This document shows positions 1 through 13,022 of a stretch of 64,000 nt of DNA, piece after piece. Within the stretch, counting starts at the first letter, position 1; each line of letters starts with the position of its first letter. The position numbers were made by a program, and so were the translations under genes. Origin of the DNA: Phoenix dactylifera (taxonomy: Eukaryota > Streptophyta > Magnoliopsida > Arecales > Arecaceae); the NCBI RefSeq assembly GCF_009389715.1, contig NC_052394.1, forward strand, positions 20,462,899 to 20,526,898, in the 5' to 3' direction. The notes under the pieces are model-generated. The model was not told the origin of the DNA. It searched no databases and worked only from the letters and a program-made list of their open reading frames with translations.

Positions 1-388
1 TTTTTTTTTTTTTTTTTTGAGAGGAGTAGGGAAAGGAATGGACAAGCCCACCCCCATGTAACAGCCCCCACTGGACCCCCATTCCGTTAGGAGAATGCTC
101 GATGCGGACAAAAATGTCCGTATGTTGAGCACCCTGACCGATTTTACTCATGCCTTCCCCACCCGTGAGCCCGGCTCAGCTACCCCTCTGAGCTCTGGCT
201 CGAGTTCCACATGTGAGTACGTCACACATGACACCACCCTAGCTACTAGCGGTCCAAGAGCAATCCTATATCTCATGTCCAAGCAGTGGCCAAAGCCACA
301 TTTTAATCATCGCCGCAGCGACTCGAAGTTGGGACCATGAGATTAGAATCCCACCCAAATACCACTAGGCTATCACCTTGGTGGCAAC
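1..388 (-). mobile_element. tRNA-derived SINE-like element, 3' tail at window edge
   Basis: On the minus strand the head carries a pol III A-box-like TAGCCTAGTGG near 362-372 and a B-box-like ACTTCGAGTC about 40 nt further on. The element then runs leftward to an uninterrupted T run at 1-18, which is a poly(A) tail when read on the minus strand. This order of head, body and A tail is typical of SINEs. The outer target duplication cannot be checked because the tail touches the window edge. The body is long for a plant SINE, so a composite is possible. An 81-codon open frame on the plus strand here looks spurious. Confidence 0.5.
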
Positions 389-1155
389 TTCAGCCGTCCA
401 ACTTTTACATGCAAGCCTGGCCCTCAAAACGACATCTACAGGCTCGAGGAGTATTAAAATTTTTCTCCCATCTCAAATGTCTCTCTTTTTTCCTCTTAAA
501 TGGCATCATTAATCTGTTTTTCTTTCTTTAAATTGTAGATTATTCTTTGTATATTAAGGTCTTCTCCTATCTTATGTATGCTTTACTTTTTTTTTTGTTA
601 TCTAAATTATGTTGACAGACTATGTTGAATATTTGACCATGGAAGGTGTATAGTTGTATCCTTGGTCGTATACCTAAAATGTCGCATTCGATTGGCATCA
701 GTAATCTTTTTTTTAAAAAAATTATGATTTTATTCTGTTATACATAACAAAAAAATCCTATCCAAAGAGTATTAAAGTTTTCTCTTATCTCAAATATGTT
801 GAAGGACTACATAGAACATTGACGGTTGTATCCATCGTAGTATGCCTAGAATGGCGCATTTGATTCCTATTATTGGCCTCCTTTTTAAACTTATAAATTT
901 TTCTTTCGTATATGACTATAAATCCTGCTCAAAGAGTATCAAGGTTTTCCTCCTATCTCAAATTTATCTGTCTTCTTCCCCTTATCTCAAATATGTTGAA
1001 GGGCTGTATTGAACTTTGACCATAAAAGGTGTACAGTTGTATCCATGGCAGTTATGCCTAAAATGTCCCATTCAATTAACGTCATTAATTACTTTTTTTT
1101 TCTTAAATTGTAGTTTCTTTTCGTTATGTATGAGTAAAAAATCACAATCAAATGG

Positions 1156-1639
1156 TAGGGGTATGCACGAGTCAGATCAAAGATAAACTCGAAGTGAACT
1201 AATTTAAAATACTTTTGTAAAACTAAAATCAAACCAACCATTTATAAAAACCATTTGAAACCGGCTCGAGATATTTAATTTGGTTTGGTTCGGTTAATCG
1301 AGTTGGTGTTCAATGGATTGAACTAAATAGATTGGACTAAATCTAAATATAAAAAATTTATTTTATATATAAGAAAAAATATAAAAATAAAATTTGAAAT
1401 ATATACACAGACATATAGGTTGGATTGAGTTAGGTAGGTTTAAATATATATTATATATAGATACATATTGGTTGGGTCTGATTGGCTTGAATCAATTTTT
1501 TGAAAATTCAAATCGAAACTAAACTAAATTTTTTTGGTTCAAGCCTTTCTCAAACCGACACCAAATATATTTTTTTTAAAAAAATAGTTTAGGTTGGATC
1601 CATCATTTGGCTGGGTTTTTTTTTTTTTGCATACCCCTA
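1156..1639. mobile_element. hAT-type MITE
   Basis: The ends are inverted copies of TAGGGGTATGCA. The flanking 8-bp strings TCAAATGG (1148-1155) and TCAAAGAG (1640-1647) match at six positions, fitting an aged 8-bp hAT target-site duplication. The interior has the GGTTTGGTTCGGTT-type low-complexity sequence common in plant non-autonomous hAT elements. No transposase is present. Removing the element would rejoin a unit of the surrounding direct repeat. Confidence 0.75.
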
Positions 1640-2106
1640 TCAAAGAGTATTAATTTTCCCCTATTTCAAATGCATAGCGATATTTTTCTCTTATTTCAAA
1701 TACGATTGAACCGCTATGCTGACCGTTGACCATAAAAGATGTACAGTTGTATCTATGGCAGTACACCTAGAATGTCGTATTCGATTAGCGTCATCAATTC
1801 TCTTTTTATTAAATTATATTTATTTTCTTTTATTTAACTAGCAAATTTTATAATTCCATACTTACTCTGATATCTCCTTCCAAAAGCATGTCTATCCATA
1901 TGCATATTACATCATTCCCCTTATAAGAAAAATGGAGTGACATCATTTGTAGATGGGTCCAATGGTTGTCATGGAAACGATACGGATATCAAATCATAGA
2001 TATATCCGTTTGGTATATTGATCATTACTATTTTTTTAATGTTGAGATGATATATTCTAAGAATTTAGATTCACGCAAAGTTTTGTAAGAATAATCTTCA
2101 AACTAG

Positions 2107-2109
<3 letters not shown>

Positions 2110-2157
<48 letters not shown>
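2110..2157. repeat. (TA)n microsatellite
   Basis: An uninterrupted TA dinucleotide run of about 48 bp. A second AT run of similar length lies at about 2288-2338 inside the last unit of the local direct repeat. Confidence 0.95.
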
Positions 2158-2159
<2 letters not shown>

Positions 2160-2286
2160 TGTATCCATTACACTATAGTCTAGATGGAAGGAGCATGTTG
2201 ACTATTGACCAAGAAAGATATATAGCTGTGACAGTATGTCTGAAAAAATCTCATCTGATTATCATCATTAAACTCATTTCTTCCCT

Positions 2287-2287
<1 letters not shown>

Positions 2288-2338
<51 letters not shown>
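2288..2338. repeat. (AT)n microsatellite
   Basis: An AT dinucleotide run of about 50 bp. An open frame across it encodes a Tyr-Ile run and is an artefact. Confidence 0.95.
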
Positions 2339-2341
<3 letters not shown>

Positions 2342-3121
2342 AAATTAACCTATAGAAAGCCAGAATTTTACAATTATTCTAGGCATGCCCTGAAAAGCAT
2401 GTCTATTTGGAAGTATTTCATTATCTTTTTGATAATGAATGCCTGATGTTATATAAAAACATATCTACCAATTTTTATGAAAATGGCATGGACAACAAAT
2501 CATGCATATAAATATATATATATAGATACCTTCATATATACTTAAATATAGTAATTCTATATAGCCGTGCATTCTTGACCCGATGATGTGCCATTTGCCT
2601 ATTAAACAAAAAATCAATCAGATCTAACAAAAAAAAAATTAATATATTATAGTGCTCAAGAAAAAAAATGAAAAAGTATCCAAACTTTTAGTGATTACAA
2701 CAACCTCCTAAATATTTATAGAACATAGTTCTTGAATGAAAAACATAGTTCTATATATTTTATAAGAGCTATCTCTAGAACAATGCAAATGTAATATTTT
2801 TTCACCTAAAAAAGGGTATTCAAGTAATCTTGATGCAAGCAATTAGCTCTTTGTCAGTGTAATTTTTAATAGATTCTAACCAATCTCACAGCCTTTGTTT
2901 CCCACAACCACCCTCCAAGTGAAAATATCATATTGAAATAAACGAGCACAAGTTGCATAACAACAAAAGTAGTAATAATATCTCTCTTTTTTTAAAGAAA
3001 AGAGAATATCAAATAAATAGTTTTTTTCCAACACGGCAATAAATTATCCTCTTCCTAAACCCCTCTCTTTCTCTCTCCATCTCTTCTCCTTCGGTGGGAA
3101 GAAAGAGAGGAAGGGGCGACG

Positions 3122-3754
3122 ATGCCTCACCCCGCTCCCAGGCCCTCCCCCCTGCAGTACCGCGTCAGCGGTCGGCCGGAGGGAAGCGGCGCCGCCTCCT
3201 CCCAGCGGTGCACCTCTCACGACGTCCCGGACGCGGTGGCGCGTCACCACGAGCACTTCGTGGGCCCCCACCAATGCTGCTCGATGGTGGTGCAGACCAT
3301 CGCCGCCCCCGTCGCCACCGTCTGGTCGGTGGTCCGCCGCTTCGACCAGCCCCAGGTCTACAAGCGCTTCCTCAAGAGCTGCAACGTCCTCGACGGTGAC
3401 GGCGACGTCGGCACCCTCCGCGAGGTCCGCGTCGTCTCTGGCCTCCCGGCGGTCACCAGCCGCGAGCGCCTCGAGATCCTCGACGACGAGCGCCACGTCC
3501 TCAGCTTCCGGGTCATCGGCGGCGAGCACCGCCTCAACAACTACCGCTCCGTCACCACCCTCCACCCCGCGCCTTCGCCGCCACCCGCCGCCGCCGACCA
3601 CACGGTGGTCGTCGAGTCCTACGTTGTCGACATCCCCGACGGCAACACGAGGGACGACACGCGCGTCTTCGTCGACACCATCGTCCGTCTCAACCTCCGG
3701 TCGCTGGCCCGTACCTCCGAGAACCTGGCCAACAACGGAGGGGCACCGGCGTAA
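3122..3754 (+). CDS. PYL4/5/6-type abscisic acid receptor
   Basis: Intronless, 210 aa, a START-like (Bet v1 fold) ABA receptor of the PYR/PYL/RCAR family. In this family the ABA-bound protein inhibits clade A PP2C phosphatases in cytosol and nucleus and so releases SnRK2 kinases. Hallmarks seen: the pocket lysine in VYKRFLKSC (K81), the gate loop SGLPA at 106-110, the latch HRL at 136-138 in GEHRLNNY, and the C-terminal helix near 180-202. The HQCC motif near 50-53 and the lack of introns fit subfamily II (PYL4-6). The chosen ATG follows a CT-rich leader and gives a normal family length. The coding sequence is very GC-rich within AT-rich flanks, a known pattern for some monocot genes. No defect is seen. 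The exact member within PYL4-6 cannot be settled here. Confidence 0.95.
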   Translation: MPHPAPRPSPLQYRVSGRPEGSGAASSQRCTSHDVPDAVARHHEHFVGPHQCCSMVVQTIAAPVATVWSVVRRFDQPQVYKRFLKSCNVLDGDGDVGTLREVRVVSGLPAVTSRERLEILDDERHVLSFRVIGGEHRLNNYRSVTTLHPAPSPPPAAADHTVVVESYVVDIPDGNTRDDTRVFVDTIVRLNLRSLARTSENLANNGGAPA

Positions 3755-6115
3755 TTATCTCCCAACCTCTCGATGTCGTTTTCTTCTTCCCCGCTTTCCG
3801 CCATCCCGCACCCGCATGGAAGGAGACGACAACGGCGATGACTAGAAAAGAGTACTGCTGAGCTCATCGGAACAAGCCTATTCTAAGCATTATATAGTTC
3901 ATCTATATCTTTCTTTTCTTCCATCTTTCTTTCTTTTTGCTTTATAGTGATGCAAACCCCATTGTGAATAATATCATAGTTCTTAGTCTAGCTTGTTCAT
4001 ACATCCTATAAATGTTCTTATGCTCTATCTACTTATATATTAATAGAGTACATAACTTTTATTATTTTTGTTTGTCTTTAGTGAATGTGCCTCTTGGTTT
4101 TGATCAATGTGGTTTGGCAATGAATTGCTTCTGATGCTCTACCAAAAAAAATGAATTGCTTCTGATGAGTTGTGTTGTCCATCCATTTTATATGTAGCAT
4201 TCAAGGCTGATGCACCACCTGGTTAGCCTCTTTGGCCAAGCATATGGGATGTTGGAGCCTCTAATCATGGTAGAGGCCATTCTTTTTAGATTGAGATCAG
4301 GTCTTGTTTTCTTTGAGTTCGACATGCCTTTCCTTGATGCAAGCTGCCTCCATGGTTGTCATTTCTTTGCCTAGAGTACCACCTTTATTTTCCTCTTCTT
4401 TTTTTTTTCCTTCTCTCTTGCTTTTGAGAAATATGGTGGAATGCCACCGTCCAGATTGAATGTGGGGCCTATTCCAGTGGTTGCGCTGAGCTATGCTTGC
4501 TTGAAAACACCATGCAAGGTAAATAGCATCATGATTTCTTTTGATTAAATATCACTGTGGAAGTGAATCAATTTTTAGGATTTTTTTTTTAAGAGAGATT
4601 TTTTTTTTGAGTAATAGAGAACAGAAAATATTGATAACTTCTAGTAAGCGGGTGATGTGCAGAGAATCCTTTAAAATAATTCATCTTTTGACATTCTTCT
4701 TATTTCAATTTAGCCCCAAATATCTATGAGGCAAGAATCTCTAGGAATTGACTAATATAATAATACATTAGGTCATAGCCAAAGATTATATATCACATCT
4801 GCAACATGACTTCGTCCTAGTCACCTTCATTAATTTTCTTGATACTGACTAATTAACCATGTCATTAATTATGACATGATGCTTGCTGTGTCAATTGCCA
4901 TGTACCATAAATTCTTGAATATTGATGCATGATGGGGGGCTAAAAACAATATTTCTTGGTACATTAGTGGCTGATCCATAACCATCCCCCCGCTCATAGT
5001 TCAAAAGGGTGCAATGGCAGATGAATTCTTTTTAATTTACTTGTTTACTTCTCAATCTGCCAGTACCATGGCTCGCTTCTGTTTCTGAAATGGAACTTTT
5101 CAGATTTAGGCACTATAATGGAAATATTATGGGTGCCCCTGTAAGTTAAGCACATGTTGGTGCTTGTTGCAATTGAAATATCTTTTTCTGGTGATGTGGA
5201 ATCAGCTTCTAGATGGCTATGCAACTTGACCTTTAATTACTTCAACTTGTGGTATAAAGAAATGCCAAGTTGATATGGTTTTTAGTTTTTTTAGAAGCCT
5301 TTCTGCCTTCCTTTCCCTGTCTTCTCTTCTATCCTCATCCTTTTGTTTTCCTTTTTCGATTTTTAATGAAGAGGATGGCTCACGAGTTGGACAGCAATTT
5401 GGCAGGGAAGCTTTTGATTATCCCACCGTGTTAGCTTTGTTTGCAGCCAAATCTTCTCACGCCACCCAGTTTTTCAACCCTCCCTCTGTATCTTTCTGAA
5501 ACTTTGCAGTGAATTGACCATATAACCATTCACCACCAAAAATTATTCTAGGCCTGGTCCTTGGTTCATCATTTGTTATTCTAAGACAGGGTTGCAACTT
5601 GTTTGAAGCAGGACTAACACCGGAAGGGAAAAGTTTTTCAGTCTTCTCCTCGGATAAAAAGAAAAGGAGAAGGAAAATAAGAAGAAAAGGTTTCAGTCTT
5701 GATTTCTGAACTTAGACCACACCAGTTTACTTGGATAAATATGGTTCAGGTTAGAAGCCATGCTTAAAAATCTAATTATTTTTCCATTAAAAATGAAAAT
5801 CTGAGCTAGTTTTATGAGTACCCTATACCAACCTTGTAGGAGAACAATTCTTGCTAGGGCTGCATGCACTGCTCGTGGTTTATTATGTGAAACTAATTAA
5901 TTCATGGTTCAGTTGGATGATTCCAGGATACTTAGTGGATTCAGGAATACATACAGCGAATGATGAAAGAGACACAGAGTAAACTAATATAAGACATCGG
6001 TGGATTATAGTTCACCGATGTTTTTAGCTACAACTGGCTGGTTAGTTTCAGACCACACATTCTTTTCCTGCTTCAGAGAAATTATGGATGATTATTTTGG
6101 ATAGGGGATGGCTTG
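3755..6115. other. PYL 3' flank and spacer, no gene recognised
   Basis: AT-rich DNA downstream of the PYL gene. AATAAT-like signals near 3965 could end the PYL transcript. The short frames here are not conserved-looking and have no recognisable domain. Nothing else is supported. Confidence 0.6.
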
Positions 6116-6834
6116 TGTTGCTGGAATTTGGATCTGGGGGCGACCGTCGGCTGAGGAAGGGGGAGCTCTGGCGAGACTCGACGAACGGCGGTCTGGCTGG
6201 CGCGCGACGTCCTCTGGAAAACCTGTAAGAAGCCGGTGGCCGGGGTTTCCGGCGCCGGCGCTCCGATGCTTAAGTTAGAGGGGGCAAGTGTATGAACGGG
6301 AGTAGTCAATGTTCAGAGTTTTTCCTCCTTCCTCCCTCTCTAAAATGGGAAAGTTCCCCTTTTATAGAGAGGGCTGGGTTACCTGTGATGTGACGGGGCA
6401 AACGGTCTGTAGTACGATTGGGCATGCAGTAGAAATCAATGCTCGATCGTGTGAATCAATGCCGTTACTGTAGGAGATTAGGCCGAAGCTCTCAAGTCAT
6501 CATGGAGTCATACCATCATTCATAGCCAAGCAGGTTTTCTGTAAGAGGCTTGATGTCCGTAGACAACAGAAGCCATACGCTTTAATTGTTGAGTAAGCTG
6601 AGTGCCTGCAGGAGCCATACGCTTTGATTGTTGACGAAAGCAAAGCGTGGTTTTTCGGTCGCGCTACGGGGGGATGTGACCACAGCGCGAGTCCGGCGTC
6701 TCTGGGTCAGTAGGGCTGCTCAGGCGCTTCCGGGTCAGGGGGGTATGCTCGGCGCCTCCAGGTCGGAGGGTATGCTCGGCGCCTCCAGGTCGGAGGGTCT
6801 CGCAGTCGTGACGACTTATATTTTTCCCCTAACA
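6116..6834 (-). mobile_element. solo LTR, Ty3/gypsy (Tat-like), 719 bp
   Basis: A GC-rich island with TG...CA ends (TGTTGCTGG at the left, CCCCTAACA at the right on the plus strand). Flanking 5-mers are GCTTG and GATTG, a target duplication with one mismatch. A TATAAAAGG box reads leftward at about 6361. The left end resembles that of the LTR at 52733. No internal region is attached, so this is a solo LTR left by recombination. A tandem 27-bp duplication lies in its U3 part near 6745-6800. Confidence 0.8.
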
Positions 6835-9800
6835 GATTGCATAAGCAAGGGAATACTCGATATACTTATCAGGAGAAACTCGTATCTCACGCTAATGAGT
6901 ATAAAAAAATGCATTTGATCAAGTCAAGAACTTTCTATCAACATTTGACTTCTACAATTGAGTATTATATGCTCTTTCCACATTTGCTGATTTTAAGAAA
7001 TCCTCTTTGCACTCAGTTTAGGATGCTAACATCTCTTTTCCTAATAGGAAATTATGCTCTTACTTAGGATACGAATTTAATGCAGATGATTTATTATGAA
7101 TCTACACTTGATGCCACTATTGAGTCCAACGCTGACTTTCTCTAAACAAAGAGTGTTTAGACTTGTCATGTGATGGACAATATCACCACTGTGAAAAATT
7201 TAGGAAAATTGTTAGGATTCCTCATCAAACTCTCGCATCCATGGTTATCCTTTCAGGTTTGTTGCACATAGAAAAACGTTATGCTACTTTATCAGAAAGG
7301 CTACATCTGTTTACCGAGATCCTGCGATCGTTCTCACGTAGTTTTGGCAGGTATGATGAACACTAAATGAGAAATTAGTCTTGTTTCACGAACGACAAAA
7401 CTCAAACACAAGTTGCATCAGTTTAGACCAGGAAAGAAGGCCTCGGCATTTCATGAATGAGATTAGGAGACTCTTCCCTAGTGGTTACATTAATCGACAA
7501 ATATAACGTCATCATGCACATCGTGCTTAACACATTTCAGTTCGATATCATCAAGTGCAATTTGGAAGCTTCTTGCATCTGATTCCACTTAAGACAGTAG
7601 TTGAAACAGAACCTCTTCTTCTTTTAGAGGAAGTTGATTATGTAACTGATCTTACTAATTAATCTTTCACCATGAACTTAGAGCAAAAAACATTACATAC
7701 CTAAAAATGTATTTTTCGAGAAACTATTAATTCTTCTTACAGTTCAACAAGGTAAGTCCAATAGAATTATACAAAAAATGCACGTCGTATTGTGAACTTT
7801 ATATACTTGTGGTGGTGGCTCACCCAAAAGCTCCAGTTGGTCTTACCTACTTTTCGAATGCAACTCTTAGATGAGTTTGAAGATCTTCAGTGCAACTCTT
7901 GGATGAGTTTAAAGATGCTTTTCCTCGATCACAAAATAAGCTTTTGGATAGTCATGTTAAGGTAGCATGAGAAATCAATTTTCCGAATAATTTCCCATCC
8001 TTATTGTTGTTGCATGGAAGTTCATGTCACCCATCTGTTAATGAACTAATACTGAAGAAGCTATTCATTTCTTGAACTTATTGAATGATGGATTCTTTGT
8101 GTGGACAGTCGACTTTTTTTTCAGATCCTAACCCATCATCAAAATTGTAGAAGATATTGGACATTGGTGGTTGCACCAATGAACCTACAACAGACTACCA
8201 GATAGTTGAAATATGAATGCTGAAAACTACCCTAAACACCATGGAATTAAGAGGTCACTGCATGACTCGAGCTATGTATTATCTGCTCGATCAGGCAAAA
8301 AGAAGGCATTCCCTTGATATTTCTGATAGTCAAAAACCCGTACGCTGTGTTGGACGTAGCACCTACTCTAAATTTGACTAATGTTTTTCATGATTAGTAA
8401 TCTTAGTGCTAGTAAGTTTAGGAAAAGATTTGAACTTCTAGGATATATAAGGTTTACTATTTTTTTGGTTGGACAGTTGATTATTTTGATAGGACTTTTC
8501 ACCACCAAAAGAAGTTTACATGAATTAACCAATATCTGCATTTCTGCAGAAAGATGACTTTAAGTCCTTGACTACATTTTGAGTGTGGACACTAGGCTGA
8601 AAGCAGTTCATAACATGACAAGTACATATATGACCAAGTGTCATTCTGGGGCCTAGGTCGAAAGAGTAATCAAAGCAGTCACCTTGGTAAATGTAGGGAA
8701 TTTGCAAGAGTGAGTTGATTTTGTTCTAGTCTCAACAAGTTTTGAATTTTCTGTTGCAGCATTTAATAGAAGTTGGTGCTCAATCTTGTCTAAATTCCAT
8801 ACATAAGGACCACCAGTAGGCAACTACAGCTGAGGATCCGCAAGTGGCCATAAGAGTTCAGATCCAAAGAATCGTAGTCAACCTGTTCACTCCATGTTTG
8901 TATGTGAAACATGAGTAGAATAATTCATTATAAAATTGATAAGTTGTTTGTCAGATGTATCAAGTGCATATATGGGCACTTCTTTCTTTGCCTTCAACAT
9001 TAGTACCATTCTCTGCCAAATCCAATGTTACGATCTTCTAGAAGTAGCTTATATCAAGTTGCCTAAAGTAAGCTTCCATTCTGAATCTTTCTTTTGAAAA
9101 AAAAAAGCTTGCATGTTGGAGTTCTTAACTAGTATATTATTTTTTTAAGGTAATTAGCTAGCATATTATGCACTAGAGCTAAAGTTGTTTAACAAAATTA
9201 ATAAAAACTTTTGCCTGATGACGACTCCATACATGGTGACCATCTATATTTTCTTGCTTTAGATGTCCAAGGTCAACTTTTGTTTGACTTTTCATAACAG
9301 AGTAGAAATTGGCACATAATCAGCCCAAGCTCAAGGAAGATGTGTTATTTTTTTTTCAAATCCTAGAATAAAAAATCTAAGAAAGAAAATGAAGGCAAAT
9401 ATTTCGTAGAAATTACAGAATAATATGGATATATGCTTTTCTTTTAAGCAAATTTTATGTTTTACTATTTAAAAATTGACACTTTGATTTTTTTTAATGA
9501 AAGGGGAGGGCAAAGCCCACCCAGTTTATTAAAAATTAGAAAATTGACCTTTCGAAGCTAATGGATCAGCGGGAACCCACGGTTTCATAATTTTCTTCAA
9601 GAATAATCCTGCTAATATATCCTAAGAAAGGAATACATGGTGACCTGCTTTATGGCAAGAAGAAGAATGAGATAGAAAATAGAAATCAGCATGGTTCGAA
9701 AAAAAAAAAAACAGGTAAGTGTCGTTTTTTGAGAGTAAAAGAGGGAGATCCATCTACATTATAATTATCCAGGTTCGGGATTTTGAAACATGCTAACCAC

Positions 9801-10202
9801 AACAGGTTCCACTTTACTAGATTGTGTTATATGTAATAAAGAGGGATACTTAAAGGACAGAGAAGGTGTTGATTTCCATCTCTCAACAAAGACATGACCC
9901 TTTATAAGGCCGACTCATTACAGTGGCATCATGTTGCTCATTCCGAAACTATTTCATAAGATATTTACTTTTCCTTTGTGTTCAAGTGAAAATTTCCTAG
10001 TTCTCTTCTTACTTACTATAGAGAAGATATAGCAGGTGTTTCGTTCTCAACTGATAGAGAAGACCAAATAACATGGGGAAAAAAAAAATCAGCTACACAT
10101 TTTTAAGGCCACGATTAGTTTCACTTAAAATATATCGATGCAACAAATATTAAGTACAAGAAAAATGGAAGCATAACTCGTATAAATGACTTTGTTCTCT
10201 TC
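6835..10202. other. spacer, no gene recognised
   Basis: About 3.4 kb of AT-rich DNA. Around 6840-8350 several short frames on the plus strand look like fragments of decayed coding sequence, but I cannot assign them to a family. A string close to AATAAACTGGGTGGG, read on the minus strand near 9515-9530, resembles the 3' end of a plant LINE or SINE. Nothing else is supported. Confidence 0.5.
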
Positions 10203-11126
10203 TCAGGGAAAGAAAAGCTTGGCATACAAGAGCTCATTCCATGTATCCTGCAGTCCAGGCAAACACCAGTGCACACAATCAGCATAGCTTTTCGGGTTAG
10301 CAAGCTGCTCTGGTGTCAATGGACTCCATTGCTTCTTGTAAATTTGTGTGTGTGCATCCTTGCGATACTCCGATAGTTGAGTGATGTTGATGAGAGTTAT
10401 GGGCACCTTCGCTTTACTAAACACCTCCTTAATTACTTGCATTATGCCTTTGCTTGAACTGCTTCCCCAATAGGTTGGATCCTTGATTGGAGTTGTCTGG
10501 TTGTAGCAGTTCCCATCTGGCTCACCACCCCATTCCTTGCTCCTGTCAAACCTCCTCAATTAGACTTTGAAATGAGGACCAGGAATTATAACTTGTCCAT
10601 GAACCTCAAGGGTTATTAACCAGGAATTATAACTTGTTCATGGGCCCAAGGATATCAAACCTCCTCGTCAAGTTCGCATATTAAGAAATCAGCTATCAAT
10701 CTAATTCCCAGGTGCAAAGAAAATTACAGTGCATATTGTTCTTTCTTTAGAGAAAAAACAGAAGAAAAAAAAGTTTAGGATGCAATCCAGTGGATGACCA
10801 ATTAATGATAGGAGGAAGAAAGGAAATGCAATCCATGGAACAAAGAAGTTTTAGGGGTTAGGGGTATCTAGGCAAGGGCTACTCTTGTCTATTCCCTGTT
10901 TTCTTACCTATCATCAATGGGTCTCCCTTTTTTTTTGTTGAAATAAATTCATCATTTGGCTACATTTGATCCAAACCACTAAGAGCTAAGAGGCATACCT
11001 ACCCTCTAAATTGCTTCTCATTAATGTGCCGTGAATATTCTGGATATATCGTGCATGTGTTTTATCTAAAAGAAGAAAGTATTTGATGGTAAGCATCGAT
11101 CATCATCGATCAATTTATTTAAAATG

Positions 11127-11208
<82 letters not shown>

Positions 11209-12967
11209 ATTTAGCAGAACATACTCTTGTTCTCTTTATCATAATTTATATAGAAACTTGTATTTATTAAAATATTGTGTGAACGTAGGAGGGAATGGGA
11301 GGTGAGCACCTCTTCCACTGAAACAGTGTTTTGAGTGCATTGGAGGACCAGGAGTTAGAAATGCAACTTATGTAAGAAGAGGTTGAGATGGATGGGCCCC
11401 AGCAGAGTAGTGTAGGGAAGATAACTCACGTCGTATGAGTAGGCGACATGCTGGTGAAGAATACCCTGTTCTTGTGAGTATCTATGTTCTTCTCCACCCA
11501 TTTCACCATTCTCTTCAATGCTAACCGATACGCATCCTCCGTTTCCATCTCTAAAATTTCCTTCATGTCACCTTCGAAGGACCCTCGCCTGCGAATCGCC
11601 AAAATAAATTACAACATTAAGGATCAATTGCTAACAAGAGATGATAATAAGGAAATGAGCTGAGGAAGAAAGTACAATATCTTCATCTTCATTCCTGTCA
11701 TCCACCAAAGGTAAGAATTGAAGACCAAGATGTCAACTCCCTTCCAATGCTGAGCATGCTTGTTGATTGACCCCGTTCGAACAATTCTATCTGCAACCCT
11801 GTGTATGACGGCGTTGTCGGAGTTGGATTCAACAAGAAAAGGAGCCCAATAGAATTCGATTGAAGCATTGTAATCCTAAGAGAATCCATTGGTTATTAGT
11901 TCATGATGCAGTAAATTGCAAGCTAGATAATTATAAAGATGTTTCTGAGATATTACCTTAGCTTTGAAGACAGTAAGTGAGTCGAAAGTTTCCATGGATT
12001 TGGCACTCTCAGGAATGATTCGATGCAGGAGACAGATCAAAGATACATACTGTCCGCGATTCAAGGAATCCCCGACAAACATCATCCGCTTCCCTCGGAG
12101 CATTTCGAGCATTAGAGTGGCATTGAAGCTGTAAATTGCGGCAAGCCCATGCTTGCAATTAGCAGTTGATGGAATAATCAGCAGTATGATCGAAAATACA
12201 ATGTCATTGCTAAAACCTCTGGGCATGCTTTCATCTTATTATTTGCTGGAGACAATTACATTGCTAAATCCTCTAGGCCAATTGTGTATCACAATACTTA
12301 TTAGTCATCGGACCTCTCATTGAGGCATACCAGGGCACAATTAGCTCCTACTCAAGAGAGCCTTTACATGGGCTGGTTAGGGTCTATGAAAAATTGGCAT
12401 ATTATTCGACTTTCTAATATGATGAATCCCACTCTCCAAACTTGCCCGTAATAGCTAGAGTGGTTCATATCAGGTTTAATGATCCTCTTGGATAAAAGAA
12501 CACTTTTTCAGGTAAATTGCATCTAAAATGCAAGGGGAATTCTCTTGTTTTCCCACGAGTATTTTCCAAATTGCTTATTATCATATGATTATTTTTCTTT
12601 TCTTTTTAATAAAAGGGCTTGTAGGTAGTAAGCTACATAAGGAGATTCTCAATCTTCAAAATCCTAGTGAAGGCAAGATTTAATTTGAAATCACTTAATC
12701 CAACTACTAAGGACTTTAGCAGCTTCATAAGCTAACACCTTGCTTATAATTATTCTTTTAAGTATGGAGTAAATCTTGTAGTATATTACTTTGACTGTTT
12801 GACATCCCACATTCCAAGTATATGTTACGTGCTAACATCTTCTAATTACAAGATAAGATTTCTTGTTCTTTTCCCCTAATTCTCTCTCTAGATCTCTCTC
12901 TCTCTTTCTCTCTCTCTCTCATTTTACTTCTTTCTTTCTTTTTTTTTTCTTTTTGGTGATAAAAAGA

Positions 12968-13022
<55 letters not shown>

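Larger units (their letters stand above)
430..2450. repeat. diverged local direct repeats (about five units)
   Basis: A recurring block begins with AGAGTATTAA, passes through a pyrimidine-rich stretch with ATCTCAAAT, then a TTGACCATNAAAG-like string, a GTTGTATCCATGG-like string and an AATGTCGCATTCGATT-like string. Copies start near 450, 766, 935 and 1640, with a weaker one near 2160. Spacing is irregular and the copies differ at many sites. No coding function is seen. A MITE splits the unit around 1156-1639. Confidence 0.6.

Noticed and set aside
3044-3601. 185-codon minus-strand frame opposite PYL
   Set aside because: A shadow of the GC-rich PYL gene; low-complexity Gly/Glu/Val composition and no domain.
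3624-3633. Near match to the zinc element in the PYL coding region
   Set aside because: One mismatch at the first position, and it is explained by codons for Val-Val-Asp-Ile.
6837-8350. Possible decayed coding sequence after the solo LTR
   Set aside because: Some short frames look protein-like, but no family could be named and stops are frequent; left as unassigned spacer.
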